The notes under the pieces are model-generated. The model searched no databases, was not told the origin of the DNA, and saw nothing but the letters and a program-made list of their open reading frames with translations. Positions 1-8,606 of a stretch of DNA of 64,000 nucleotides are shown here, one piece after another. Position 1 is the first letter of the stretch. Every line of letters begins with the position of its first letter. The DNA comes from Lewinella sp038528965 (lineage in GTDB: Bacteria; Bacteroidota; Bacteroidia; Chitinophagales; Saprospiraceae): NCBI GenBank assembly GCA_038528965.1, contig JBCBEC010000017.1:1-64000 (forward strand), read 5' to 3'. The position numbers and the translations under genes were made by a program.

Positions 1-180
1 GATTCCACTAAGGTGGAATATCAGGATTCTGACATCGAATTTCTATTCGATCGTCAGAGCCCACCCTCTCCTGGTCCGGAACATGACCACTCCCACACCA
101 GTGGAAGTAGCATGGGATTACTACGCTGCGCTTCGTGTACTGCGTGCTCACCCTCCCGACAATGACATCTCACTGTCGAG
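1..180. repeat. Cluster of inverted repeats, possible structured RNA or element remnant
   Basis: Four hairpins lie within 180 bases. The first has a 7-bp stem (2-8 with 13-19, loop TAAG). The second pairs 28-40 with 45-58 over 13 bp, with one bulged C at 52 and loop TTCT. The third has a 5-bp stem (87-91 with 100-104). The fourth pairs 157-161 with 174-178. No ORF fits. The region lacks hallmarks of 5S rRNA, SRP RNA, RNase P RNA or tmRNA that I could recognise. It may be a structured RNA, a repeat element or the end of a feature that begins before the window. Confidence 0.35.
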
Positions 181-420
181 ACCAACGAAATCCTATTTAA
201 AAAGAAAAGCTTAGAAGATTACAATTGATTAGCTCGCCCATGGCACGAGGAATGAAAACACCGATTAGAGCACTTTTCTTTATTTAATTGTAAAGTTAGA
301 AAAAATCCAATAAAACACAAATAAATTTATAAAAATACATTACAAACAATACATGCAAAACCTAAGAATCGCTCTAGAATCTTCTCATACGTACAACGAT
401 AACACGCATCAGGTGTAGCA

Positions 421-462
421 AAAAATAAGCCCCAAACACAGGCGAAAGCTGCATTCGGGGCT
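421..462 (-). terminator. Intrinsic terminator of valS
   Basis: Read on the minus strand, a 14-bp stem (428-441 with 449-462, including three G-T pairs) with a 7-base loop is followed by a T-rich run. It sits just past the valS stop codon. Confidence 0.8.
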
Positions 463-488
463 GTTCTTATGATCTCGCAGGACCTGCC

Positions 489-3194
489 TTACAACAGTCC
501 TTTTAAGCGTTCTATTTCCGCAGTTAGACTCTTAATTCTAGCCTCAGAGTCAGCCGCTTTCTTGCGTTCGCGATCAACAACGGCAGCTGGTGCATTATTG
601 ACAAAGCGCTCGTTGTTGAGCTTCTTCATCACACTGGCGTTAAAGCCTTGCTGGTATTCCAACTCCTTTTCAAGGGCAGTAATTTCGGCTTCTACATCTA
701 CTTCTTCGTTGAGCTCCAAGTAGAAGGTGTCATTACCGACCAAGAAAGCAACGGTGTTGCTTGGTTCTACATCCGTAACGGAAACCTCTTCCAGGTGAGC
801 CATCTTTTCGATAGCTGCTCGAAGGCCAGCATCCTTCACCAATTCCTCACCGGGGCTACCCGCCTGCGTGAACATCTTCAGCTTTTCGGTAGCTTTTACA
901 CCCTTGGTTGCACGGGTTTCACGAACCTTAACAACCGCTTGCTGAGCCAAAGTTACTCGACTGATCAGGGCCTCATCAAACTCACGTGCTTCCGGCCACT
1001 TGCTAACGATGCAATCATCACCAGCTGCACGCTCCTTGAGACCATGCCAGATTTCCTCGGTAACGAAAGGCATAAAGGGATGCAAGAGCGTCATCATTTG
1101 CTCGTAAGCCGAAGCAGTGCGTTGATAAGTTACTTCCGCAATCTTACCATCAGCTGGCTTGATCATTTCCAGGTACCAGGAACAGAAATCATCCCAGATG
1201 AACTTGTACAGTTCCATGATCGCATCACTCAAGCGGTATTCGCCGATGAGTCGGGTTACCTCCTTATTCACTTGCGATAGGCGCGATTCAATCCAGATAC
1301 TTGCCATCTGGCTAATGGGATCTTCCGCTTTACTGGCGTCTCTTTCCCAACTGCTCACCAGGCGCAAGGCATTCCACATCTTATTGCAGAACTTACTTCC
1401 CTGAGCACATAACTTACTTTCGTTCAATACCTGACCCGTCTTCGGATCCAGCGGTGCGTCGAAGATGATATCGTTTCCGGCAGAACCAGAAGACAACATA
1501 CCGTAGCGTACACCATCAGCTCCGTAGGTATCAATCAGAGCCAGGGCATCCGGTGAGTTACCCAAGGACTTCGACATCTTGCGCCGCTTACTGTCCCGTA
1601 CCATTCCCGTGAAGTACACATTGCGGAACGGCATGATCAGGTGTTCCTTACCCAATAGCTCTGGCGCCCATTCGTAGCCAGACATGATCATCCGGGCTAC
1701 CCAGAAGAACATAATGTCCCAGCCGGTAACCAGCGTATCAGTTGGGTAGTAGTATTTGAGTTCATCCTGGTTCTCAAAACCATCGAATACGGAAATGGGC
1801 CACAGCCAACTGGAGAACCAGGTATCAACAACATCTTCATCCCGTGTAAGGTCAGATAGTTGTAGATCTGGATTTCCGAGGCGTTCTCTAGCTTCCGCTA
1901 AGGCTTCTTCTTCGTTTGCCGCAACAAATACCTCCTCGCCGTGGTACCAGGCAGGAATTTGCTGCCCCCACCACAACTGGCGGCTGATGCACCAGTCACG
2001 TACGTTCTCCGCTTTCAACCAAGAGTTATACATGTTCCACATGTTCTCTGGGTAGAACTTAACGTCTCCGGAGCTAACCGCTTCCAAGGCCGTAGCAGCA
2101 AACTCATCCATCTTGAGGAACCACTGCAGAGTCAGCTTGGGTTCAACAACCGCATTGGTACGCTCAGAACGACCAACCCGGGTGCGATAGTCCTCAATCT
2201 TAACAAGCGCACCCGCCTCATCCAGTAATTTGCCAATATTCTTACGCGCTACGAAACGATCCTCTCCAATACAGAATTGCGCCAACTCATTGAGGGTACC
2301 ATCTAAGTTGATGATATCAATAACCTCCAAGTCATATTTCTCGCCCAACTCATAGTCATTCGGATCATGCGCAGGAGTAATCTTTAGCGCTCCGGTACCG
2401 AACTCCAGATCAACGTAAGTATCGGTAATGATCGGAACGGAACGATTAACCAAAGGCACGATTACCCGCTTGCCGTGCAGGTGCTTATAGCGCTCATCAT
2501 CCGGGTGCACCGCCAAGCCAGTATCGGCCATGATGGTTTCCGGACGTTGGGTGGCGATAACAACGTACTCATCGGTTCCCTCCACCTGATAGCGAACGTG
2601 GAACAGGCGCGAGTTCTCATCCTCGTAAATTACCTCCTCATTGGACAATACCGTCAGAGCATCAGTGTCCCAATTGGTCATTCGAAGACCACGATACAGC
2701 CGTCCTTTGCGGTAGAGATCAACGAATACCTGAATAACCGCTTTGCTGAGCGATTCCTCCATGGTAAAGCGGGTACGCTCCCAGTCACAGCTGGCACCCA
2801 GCTTTTTCAGCTGCTCTAAAATGATACCACCGTACTCCTCTTTCCAGGCAAAGGCGTGCTTGAGAAACTCCTCTCTACCAATGTCACCTTTTTTGATACC
2901 CTTTTCACGCAGCATACGTACCACCTTAGCCTCCGTAGCAATCGAGGCGTGGTCGGTACCCGGTACCCAACAAGCATTTTTCCCATCCAGGCGAGCCTTG
3001 CGAATAAGGATGTCCTGAATGGTGTTATTCAGCATGTGTCCCATGTGCAAGACACCCGTGACGTTAGGCGGCGGAATGACCACGCTGAAGGCTTCGCGCT
3101 CATCAGGTTCACTGTGGAAATAGTTCTGCGCCATCCAGTGGTCATACCACTTTTTTTCGACGGTCTCGGATGAATAATGCTTTGGTAAATCCAT
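489..3194 (-). CDS. valS: Valyl-tRNA synthetase
   Basis: Class I aminoacyl-tRNA synthetase that charges tRNA-Val in the cytoplasm. The 901-residue length is normal for the family. The HIGH-type signature appears as HMGH at about residues 49-52, within PPNVTGVLHMGH. The zinc-independent Rossmann core and editing (CP1) domain follow, and the KMSKS loop reads RRKMSKSLGNS at about residue 537. The last 70 residues are charged and helical, as expected of the ValRS C-terminal coiled coil. The start MDLPKHYSSETVEKKWYDHW matches the usual N-terminus. A -7-like promoter element lies about 55 bases upstream and a terminator follows, so it is probably monocistronic. Confidence 0.97.
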   Translation of the reverse strand: MDLPKHYSSETVEKKWYDHWMAQNYFHSEPDEREAFSVVIPPPNVTGVLHMGHMLNNTIQDILIRKARLDGKNACWVPGTDHASIATEAKVVRMLREKGIKKGDIGREEFLKHAFAWKEEYGGIILEQLKKLGASCDWERTRFTMEESLSKAVIQVFVDLYRKGRLYRGLRMTNWDTDALTVLSNEEVIYEDENSRLFHVRYQVEGTDEYVVIATQRPETIMADTGLAVHPDDERYKHLHGKRVIVPLVNRSVPIITDTYVDLEFGTGALKITPAHDPNDYELGEKYDLEVIDIINLDGTLNELAQFCIGEDRFVARKNIGKLLDEAGALVKIEDYRTRVGRSERTNAVVEPKLTLQWFLKMDEFAATALEAVSSGDVKFYPENMWNMYNSWLKAENVRDWCISRQLWWGQQIPAWYHGEEVFVAANEEEALAEARERLGNPDLQLSDLTRDEDVVDTWFSSWLWPISVFDGFENQDELKYYYPTDTLVTGWDIMFFWVARMIMSGYEWAPELLGKEHLIMPFRNVYFTGMVRDSKRRKMSKSLGNSPDALALIDTYGADGVRYGMLSSGSAGNDIIFDAPLDPKTGQVLNESKLCAQGSKFCNKMWNALRLVSSWERDASKAEDPISQMASIWIESRLSQVNKEVTRLIGEYRLSDAIMELYKFIWDDFCSWYLEMIKPADGKIAEVTYQRTASAYEQMMTLLHPFMPFVTEEIWHGLKERAAGDDCIVSKWPEAREFDEALISRVTLAQQAVVKVRETRATKGVKATEKLKMFTQAGSPGEELVKDAGLRAAIEKMAHLEEVSVTDVEPSNTVAFLVGNDTFYLELNEEVDVEAEITALEKELEYQQGFNASVMKKLNNERFVNNAPAAVVDRERKKAADSEARIKSLTAEIERLKGLL

Positions 3195-3246
3195 TTTGAT
3201 TTATTGGGCCCTTTTACTACGGGCTAAAGTTTTTCAAAAAGTGCGG

Positions 3247-3254
3247 CAAAGATA
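3247..3254 (-). promoter_or_regulatory. Bacteroidota-type -7 element upstream of valS
   Basis: On the minus strand the octamer is TATCTTTG, an exact match to TAnnTTTG. It lies about 53 bases before the valS start. The -33 region at the usual spacing (TGTTT-like) is only a weak match. Confidence 0.45.
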
Positions 3255-3559
3255 AGTATTTGCATGGAGTAAAAACACCAACTTATCTTTCACCACGCTT
3301 ACTTAGGTACAGTTTATCTGCCGACTACTTAGTTCCCCATCCACACTAATAGCTTTCTAGCTTCGACCGGCGTCTGGAAAGTGGCAACTCCAAAGGCAGA
3401 TGATGCCGGAACCAGGCTAAAAGGAGGATTCGTTAACGAAACAATGCGCGCTAGGGACCATGATACGTAAAGCTGTGGCTAAATAGTTAAGGATAATTTT
3501 TAAAGGGTGAGACAAAAAGCTATTTTTGTCCATATGAAGGTATGAGAAACCCTTCGCCA

Positions 3560-3589
3560 GCGGGCTGTCTTCGTCAGAAGATGGCCCGC
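3560..3589. repeat. Palindromic hairpin
   Basis: An outer 6-bp stem GCGGGC/GCCCGC, a TG/TG mismatch, an inner 5-bp stem TCTTC/GAAGA and a GTCA loop form a compact hairpin without a following T-run. It is more like a dispersed palindromic unit than a terminator. Confidence 0.45.
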
Positions 3590-3769
3590 GTACGTTGTGG
3601 GCGTTAGTATATGCGCAAAAAGCGAGCATCAAAATCCCAAAGCCGACTGATGGGCGTTTCGTCAAGCGGAAGATTTATTAACTTACAGGAAAAACGCGAA
3701 CTCCACCTATGCCTAGCTGGTAGCTAAGATCGATTTTCGCAAAAAGCACCAGGGGCTTTACCTGAAATC

Positions 3770-4579
3770 ATGAAATATCTCCCGTCTTGTCCTCAGTTGA
3801 TGCGGTATATTGATCATTACTGGATCGAATCCCAGGCCCAACAACTCTTTTCTACTGACCAGCTCCTCTACGCATATCCTGGCATTACCCCCGAACTAAT
3901 CCTGATTCTTGATGGCTATTACCGTTGTAAGTACAAAGGAAAATGGGAAACGGTACACGAAAGTCGCTTGTACAGCTTTTTGGAGCAAGAAATCATTCTT
4001 GACACCTCGCCACTTTCTGCCTTTGTCATTGTCCAATTTAAATCCCATGCACTAGCTGCTTTGCTGCCATTCCTGCGTCATAAAGCGGAACAAATAATGG
4101 CAGCGCCTATCTGTTCCTTAACCGATGTTTGGGGTGCTCATGTACTGCACGTTTGCAAAGCGTTACAACAGGCTGAACCACAGGAGCAGGTAGCTATACT
4201 TGATGATTGGCTTTCTACACTGCTGAATACTGCGCATTCTGGCTTTATCACCGAAATAGTCAGGGAATTAGGAAGTGAGTACACACCGGCCACCATCCAG
4301 GCGCTTACCGGTTATTCCCGCTCTACCCTTGAACGATATTTCAAAAAGGATACTGGCTTGACGCCAAAGCGTTATCAATCCCTACAGCGCTACAAAGCTG
4401 CCGTTCAGGAAATTTATTTGACAAAAAACACCGACTGGCAGTATTACGTAAACAAGTATGGTTATTTCGATCAAAGCCATTTCATCAAGGAAATCAAGCG
4501 GTACACCACCTTCACTCCATCACAGCTGCTCCGAACTCCGGGTATTCTCAGTTTCCGACCGCAACCAACTAATTCTTGA
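3770..4579 (+). CDS. AraC-family transcriptional regulator
   Basis: A 269-residue DNA-binding protein. The N-terminal half (about 1-150) resembles the ligand-sensing domain of Bacteroidota AraC proteins with the DUF6597-type fold. It begins with the common motif of an N-terminal proline-rich strand followed by DHYW. The C-terminal 110 residues carry the double helix-turn-helix of the AraC family: the first HTH includes YSRSTLERYFKKDTGLTPK, and the second contains YGYFDQSHFIKEIKRYTTFTPSQL, close to the family signature. The next genes on the same strand (serine hydrolase and ABC exporter) may be its targets, but the 61-base gap gives no operator that I can identify. Confidence 0.88.
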   Translation: MKYLPSCPQLMRYIDHYWIESQAQQLFSTDQLLYAYPGITPELILILDGYYRCKYKGKWETVHESRLYSFLEQEIILDTSPLSAFVIVQFKSHALAALLPFLRHKAEQIMAAPICSLTDVWGAHVLHVCKALQQAEPQEQVAILDDWLSTLLNTAHSGFITEIVRELGSEYTPATIQALTGYSRSTLERYFKKDTGLTPKRYQSLQRYKAAVQEIYLTKNTDWQYYVNKYGYFDQSHFIKEIKRYTTFTPSQLLRTPGILSFRPQPTNS

Positions 4580-4640
4580 CGATTTTTTACAATCATGTTA
4601 AAACGCAAGGCTGTAGATTTGGGTCACCTTACAATACCAT

Positions 4641-5801
4641 ATGAAGCCACCGTATCTACTGCTAGGGGCCTTAGTACTGCTACTAAACGCCTGCAACACG
4701 CTGGACACCAATCCCGAACGGGATCAGCTAGAAACCAGCCTACAAGCTATTTTGGAAGAAGCTCGCCGGGGTTCTTTTGATCAAATTGCTGGTGTTAATA
4801 TGACCGTTATCGCGCCAGAGTTGGATTTACACTGGACGGGGACTTCCGGTTTTGATAGCAAAGAGCGAGAAGATACTATCCGCGCCCAGCAACCCTTTCG
4901 GATTGCCAGTATTACCAAAACCTTCGTGGCTGCAGCCATGCTTCGCTTAGTGGAAAAAAGGCAATTGAGCCTCGAAGATCCCATTGCGAAACAACTACCA
5001 GAAGAGTACCTGGAGCTACTCCGGCAAGGTGGCTATGAGCCCAATAATATCAACTGGCGGCAATGTTTGAATCATACCAGCGGTATTTATGATTATGCCA
5101 TGGGGGGCGACACTTACGTGGAACTGGCAAGAAATAACCCACGGAAACGTTGGACTCGGAAGGAGCAAGTAGAATTGGCTATGGAGAGTGGCCAAGCTAC
5201 TGGTACCCCAGGTGAGCGCTACAGCTACGGAGACACCCCCTATATACTTGCTGGCAAGGTCCTCGAGATGAGGCAGGATACGAACCTAGGAATTGCACTC
5301 CGCAACCTTTTGGGCTACGACAAACTGGGTTTAGAAAGCACTTGGCTGGAAAGTATAGAAGAGGCTCCGCCTATTGATCTGCCATTGGTACATTGCTATT
5401 TTCAAAACCTGGACGCCAGCAATTGGGATCCTTCAATCGATCTTTATGGCGGTGGTGGACTGGTATCGACCACGCAAGAATTGGCCACGTTTTTTCATGG
5501 CCTCTTCAATGGCAAAGTGTTTGAACGTAATGAGACACTGGACCTGATGCTAGCACCAGTAACTTATGCGGACACCTACAAGCCGGAAGACAATCCGCGC
5601 CACAAAGACTATCGGCTAGGACTGTGGAAGGTGAAGATCTTCGGTGAAGATGCCTACATGCACGGTGGACTGTGGAGCACCGGCATCCTGCACGTACCCA
5701 GCCTCAACTGTACCGTTGCTGTCAAATATACCAATGGTTGGTGGGAACGGCAGGTAAAACAAGTCGTATTGACGATCAAAAACGCGCAAGTCAACAACTA
5801 A
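4641..5801 (+). CDS. Serine hydrolase lipoprotein of the beta-lactamase/DD-peptidase fold
   Basis: A 386-residue secreted protein. The N-terminus is a lipoprotein signal peptide with hydrophobic run LLLGALVLLLNAC, so Cys18 is the likely lipidated residue. Class C beta-lactamase-related motifs are present: the nucleophile motif S90-I-T-K93 and H341-G-G343 in place of KTG. The middle motif reads Y196-G-D198, with Asp where Asn is usual, as some family members show. Substrate is unknown; the family includes D-aminopeptidases, esterases and PBP4-like carboxypeptidases. It ends 13 bases before an ABC transporter operon and may be cotranscribed with it, which would suggest a peptide-related role (inference). 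Confidence 0.85.
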   Translation: MKPPYLLLGALVLLLNACNTLDTNPERDQLETSLQAILEEARRGSFDQIAGVNMTVIAPELDLHWTGTSGFDSKEREDTIRAQQPFRIASITKTFVAAAMLRLVEKRQLSLEDPIAKQLPEEYLELLRQGGYEPNNINWRQCLNHTSGIYDYAMGGDTYVELARNNPRKRWTRKEQVELAMESGQATGTPGERYSYGDTPYILAGKVLEMRQDTNLGIALRNLLGYDKLGLESTWLESIEEAPPIDLPLVHCYFQNLDASNWDPSIDLYGGGGLVSTTQELATFFHGLFNGKVFERNETLDLMLAPVTYADTYKPEDNPRHKDYRLGLWKVKIFGEDAYMHGGLWSTGILHVPSLNCTVAVKYTNGWWERQVKQVVLTIKNAQVNN

Positions 5802-5814
5802 CAAGCATCCCCTT

Positions 5815-6723
5815 ATGCCAACTCTTGAAGTTCAAAACCTACACTTCAGTTACCAACGCCAACATCCGATTCTCAAGGATCTGAGCTTTACTGTCCCTGA
5901 TCAGAGTATCTATGGTTTTCTGGGAAGGAACGGTGCTGGTAAAAGCACGACCATTCGAAACATCCTTGGTCTTTTGCGCCCCAAGCAAGGTCATATCCGC
6001 ATTTTTGGAGAAGACATGAAACAGGCTAAGCGATCAATATATCGGCGCATCGGTGCCTTAATCGAAGCCCCTTCACTCTACCCAAACCTTTCCGCGCAGG
6101 ATCATTTGCGATTAGCTTGTCGGTATCAGGGAGTGAACGAGGATCGTATACCCAGCGTGCTGGAGCAGGTGGGATTGCTGGCAGCAAGAAGGAAGTTGAG
6201 CAGGCACTATTCTACGGGTATGAAACAGCGATTGGGCTTAGCTAAGGCGCTGCTACACGAACCCGACTTATTGATCCTCGACGAGCCCATAAACGGACTG
6301 GACCCACAAGGCATTAGTGATGTACGGGCGCTACTCCTGGATTTGCAACAACAAGGTAAAACCATTCTCCTTTCCAGTCACCTGCTATCGGAAATTGAGA
6401 AGATTGCCAGCCACGTAGGAATCATAAAAGATGGAACCTTACTCTTTGAGGGTGATCAAGGGGCGCTACGAAGCTGGAAACAAGAACAGCAGCAGCTGGA
6501 AATTCGCCTGAATGATCCGGAACAGGCAAAAATGATCATCCCCGCAGGCAGTATTATGCAGCAAGAAGAGCAGCGCCTTATCCTCCAGCAAATGGATGAA
6601 AAAGCAGTAGCGGAATTGATTCGTCAATTGGTTCAAGCAAAACTTGAAGTCTATGAGGTTAAAAGACTGACTAGCGACCTAGAACAACTATTCATGGAAA
6701 TCAATCAGCACGCGGTATTATGA
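5815..6723 (+). CDS. ABC transporter ATP-binding protein (ABC-2 exporter class)
   Basis: A 302-residue ATPase of the BcrA/CcmA type. The Walker A motif is GRNGAGKST (about residues 39-47), the signature is YSTGMKQRLGLAKAL, the Walker B is LLILDEPINGLDP, and the switch His is in LLSSHLL. The C-terminal 80 residues form the extension typical of antibiotic or lipid exporter ATPases. The stop codon overlaps the start of the permease gene by 4 bases (ATGA), so the two are translationally coupled and should form one complex. The substrate cannot be read from sequence. Confidence 0.92.
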   Translation: MPTLEVQNLHFSYQRQHPILKDLSFTVPDQSIYGFLGRNGAGKSTTIRNILGLLRPKQGHIRIFGEDMKQAKRSIYRRIGALIEAPSLYPNLSAQDHLRLACRYQGVNEDRIPSVLEQVGLLAARRKLSRHYSTGMKQRLGLAKALLHEPDLLILDEPINGLDPQGISDVRALLLDLQQQGKTILLSSHLLSEIEKIASHVGIIKDGTLLFEGDQGALRSWKQEQQQLEIRLNDPEQAKMIIPAGSIMQQEEQRLILQQMDEKAVAELIRQLVQAKLEVYEVKRLTSDLEQLFMEINQHAVL

Positions 6724-7514
6724 AGTACGCTCTTCCTCTTTTTAGCTCGGAGATCATCAAACTCAAGCGCAGTGCAGTTTGGTACATCCTACTACTCGGT
6801 GTTGCCTTGACGGCGACCGGCGTATTCATTGGTCATTTGCTGGATGCCCACAATATGGTCAAGATCAACATTGATCCTTGGGACCGTTATTTCAGGGCGG
6901 CCTTGGCAATTTTCAACCTGTTTATTGTAGTACCGTACACGGTCTTGCTAGTAAGTGCAGTCATTTTTGTGGAGCAGCGGGCAAATGCCTGGAAGTACCT
7001 CTATACCCTACCCTTCAGTCGTGGGCGATTTTTCCTCACCAAATGGGTCTTGGTCGCACTGCTCTATCTAGTGAGTATCCTCTTCTTGCTTACTGGAGTA
7101 GTATTATCGGGCTACCTACTGGACATCCTACGTCCAGAATATGAGTTCATCTACTACCGACCACAATTCGCCTATTTGCTGCAAGAAATGGGGCATTTCT
7201 TTCTGGCCAGTCTTGGCCTTATCGGTTTTCAGTACTGGCTTTCTTTGCGCTTCCGCAACATTTTAATCCCACTTGGCATTGGTGTCTTTGGCTTTGTTTT
7301 TGGCATTATCATGTCCGTCACTAGCCAGAAATTGGCGCTTTATCTCCCCTACTCTCTTCCGATGATCGTGCGAGATTTTGATATGTTCCGCAACGAACAC
7401 ATTCAAGACTCCTTCATTAGCGGACTAAACAATGTAGAAGTGCACAGCATCCTGATTGGCCTTGCCTTCTTGTTGCTTGGTTATTGGCAAGAACGGAATA
7501 GGAAAGTTGAATAA
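6720..7514 (+). CDS. ABC-2 family transporter permease
   Basis: A 264-residue integral membrane protein with about six hydrophobic segments. The first is near residues 20-40 and the second spans about 57-80 (LFIVVPYTVLLVSAVIFVE), followed by the short conserved ABC-2 segment with RANAWKYLYTLPFSRGRFFLTK. This pattern matches ABC-2 membrane proteins of the bacteriocin/multidrug immunity class. It starts inside the ATPase stop codon. It ends 16 bases from the convergent gene at 7531, leaving no room for a separate terminator. Confidence 0.88.
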   Translation: MKYALPLFSSEIIKLKRSAVWYILLLGVALTATGVFIGHLLDAHNMVKINIDPWDRYFRAALAIFNLFIVVPYTVLLVSAVIFVEQRANAWKYLYTLPFSRGRFFLTKWVLVALLYLVSILFLLTGVVLSGYLLDILRPEYEFIYYRPQFAYLLQEMGHFFLASLGLIGFQYWLSLRFRNILIPLGIGVFGFVFGIIMSVTSQKLALYLPYSLPMIVRDFDMFRNEHIQDSFISGLNNVEVHSILIGLAFLLLGYWQERNRKVE

Positions 7515-7530
7515 GGATGATGCTCTTGGC

Positions 7531-8193
7531 TTACTTCAAAACCTGCAGAATAGCTCGATTTTCCAGTACTTCAGCGGCTTCCGCTGCACCAATTCCTACC
7601 CGAAACATACCATCTGCTAACTCCGTAGATTTAATGCTTGCATTTTCACCAAAAAGGCGAATGACCGGATATAGGAAGCGGGAAATCCGGTAACTGAGGT
7701 TAGGTTCATCCCTGGGTACGACAGGGTATATATAGCCCGGCCGAAAGGTATGGAAAGCCTTAAACCCCATAGCAGAAAGTTGGTTTTCAGCTGCACCTTT
7801 ATCTTTTGCAAAAGCGATACGGCTTTTCTCGGTACGATCAGCCCCTTGACCACTCAGCAAACAAAAACGGGCCTCCGGTGAATACTGGTGTAAGCTTTTG
7901 GCGAAAGCCACCGGAATATCCACCGTAATTTTACGAAACATCTCCCGAGATACCGCTCCGGTATACACTCCAATGCAGAAGTAGGCGGCATCGACCTTGC
8001 TGAAGGTGGCTTCGTCTGGGGTGTACTCCGTCAAGTCTGCCACGATCAATTCTTGCAATTTATCGTGCTCTTGACCCGAGGCGCGACGTACAATACTGAT
8101 CACTTCATCGACCTGATCACTTTCCAGGCAAAACTCCAAGAGGTGGCCACCGACCATACCCGTGGCGCCAGTGATGATAACTTTCTTTCCCAT
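7531..8193 (-). CDS. NAD(P)-binding Rossmann-fold protein (atypical SDR)
   Basis: A 220-residue atypical short-chain dehydrogenase/reductase. The glycine-rich nucleotide motif GATGMVGG begins at residue 9 when the internal start at 8193 (MGKKVIITGATG) is used. I prefer that start because the upstream 16 residues precede the first beta strand and are not conserved-looking; the alternative is 8241. The pattern resembles NAD(P)H-binding/TIP30-like proteins, with a domain ending in FRPGYIYP. Substrate is unknown. It is convergent with the ABC permease and downstream of gltD on the same strand, separated by a repeat-rich 413-base gap. Confidence 0.75.
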   Translation of the reverse strand: MGKKVIITGATGMVGGHLLEFCLESDQVDEVISIVRRASGQEHDKLQELIVADLTEYTPDEATFSKVDAAYFCIGVYTGAVSREMFRKITVDIPVAFAKSLHQYSPEARFCLLSGQGADRTEKSRIAFAKDKGAAENQLSAMGFKAFHTFRPGYIYPVVPRDEPNLSYRISRFLYPVIRLFGENASIKSTELADGMFRVGIGAAEAAEVLENRAILQVLK

Positions 8194-8300
8194 TACGTGC
8201 TGTGGATTGTCTGCGGGTAAAGTACGGGATTCCGCTGGCAATCAAAATAGCAATCAATCAAAATGAAAATGAAAGTGCCAGTTAAAGTGAAAGTCAGAGC

Positions 8301-8336
8301 AATTAGAATTAGAATGTAAATTAGGGTTAGAATGGA
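8301..8336. repeat. AATTAG-type short tandem tract
   Basis: Imperfect tandem units of AATTAG/GTTAG ending in AATG. The same unit array occurs at 10085-10115 and 10147-10159 next to the second palindromic repeat. Confidence 0.55.
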
Positions 8337-8537
8337 ATTGTATGAAGCGTTTAACTAAACCGTTTAAGCAAGTGCACTGGCTTATAATCAAAATGGCGAT
8401 GACAAGCAAAATTGTCCTGGTCAGTTAAATCGGGTTGAATCTATGTCAAACAACCATTGGCGCAATGAATCGCGCCACTACAAAACAAAGCATCTCTACC
8501 TATTGACGAAATTAATGCAACTAATTCAACTAACTAC

Positions 8538-8567
8538 GTCCGCCGAAGCTTTAGGCGTAGGAGGGCC
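8538..8567 (+). repeat. REP-like palindromic repeat, copy 1
   Basis: A 30-base unit with core CGAAGC, four variable bases, then GGCGTAG and terminal GGGCC. It matches 23 of 30 positions of the unit at 10114-10143, which lies in the opposite orientation. It sits just downstream of gltD. Confidence 0.55.
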
Positions 8568-8606
8568 ACTAAACACAACTAATCGCCCCAGGCGAAGGAG
8601 ATCCAA

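Larger units (their letters stand above)
3195..3769. other. Intergenic region without a convincing gene
   Basis: This 575-base stretch separates divergent valS and the AraC gene. It contains the valS -7 element and a perfect-looking palindrome (listed separately). The only open frame, on the minus strand at 3417-3665, has no family resemblance and is interrupted by the palindrome, so I do not call it. Confidence 0.5.
8194..8606. other. Repeat-rich intergenic region
   Basis: No gene is visible. The stretch holds an AATTAG-type tract at 8301-8336 and a 30-base palindromic repeat at 8538-8567 that recurs upstream of gltD (both listed separately). Confidence 0.5.

Noticed and set aside
1..180. 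Hairpin cluster as 5S rRNA or SRP RNA
   Set aside because: A short GGTCCGGAA stretch resembles SRP RNA, but the full conserved loop and flanking helices are missing, and 5S invariants are absent.
3417..3665. Minus-strand frame of 82 codons between valS and the AraC gene
   Set aside because: No family resemblance, no promoter or signal peptide, and a palindromic repeat lies inside it.
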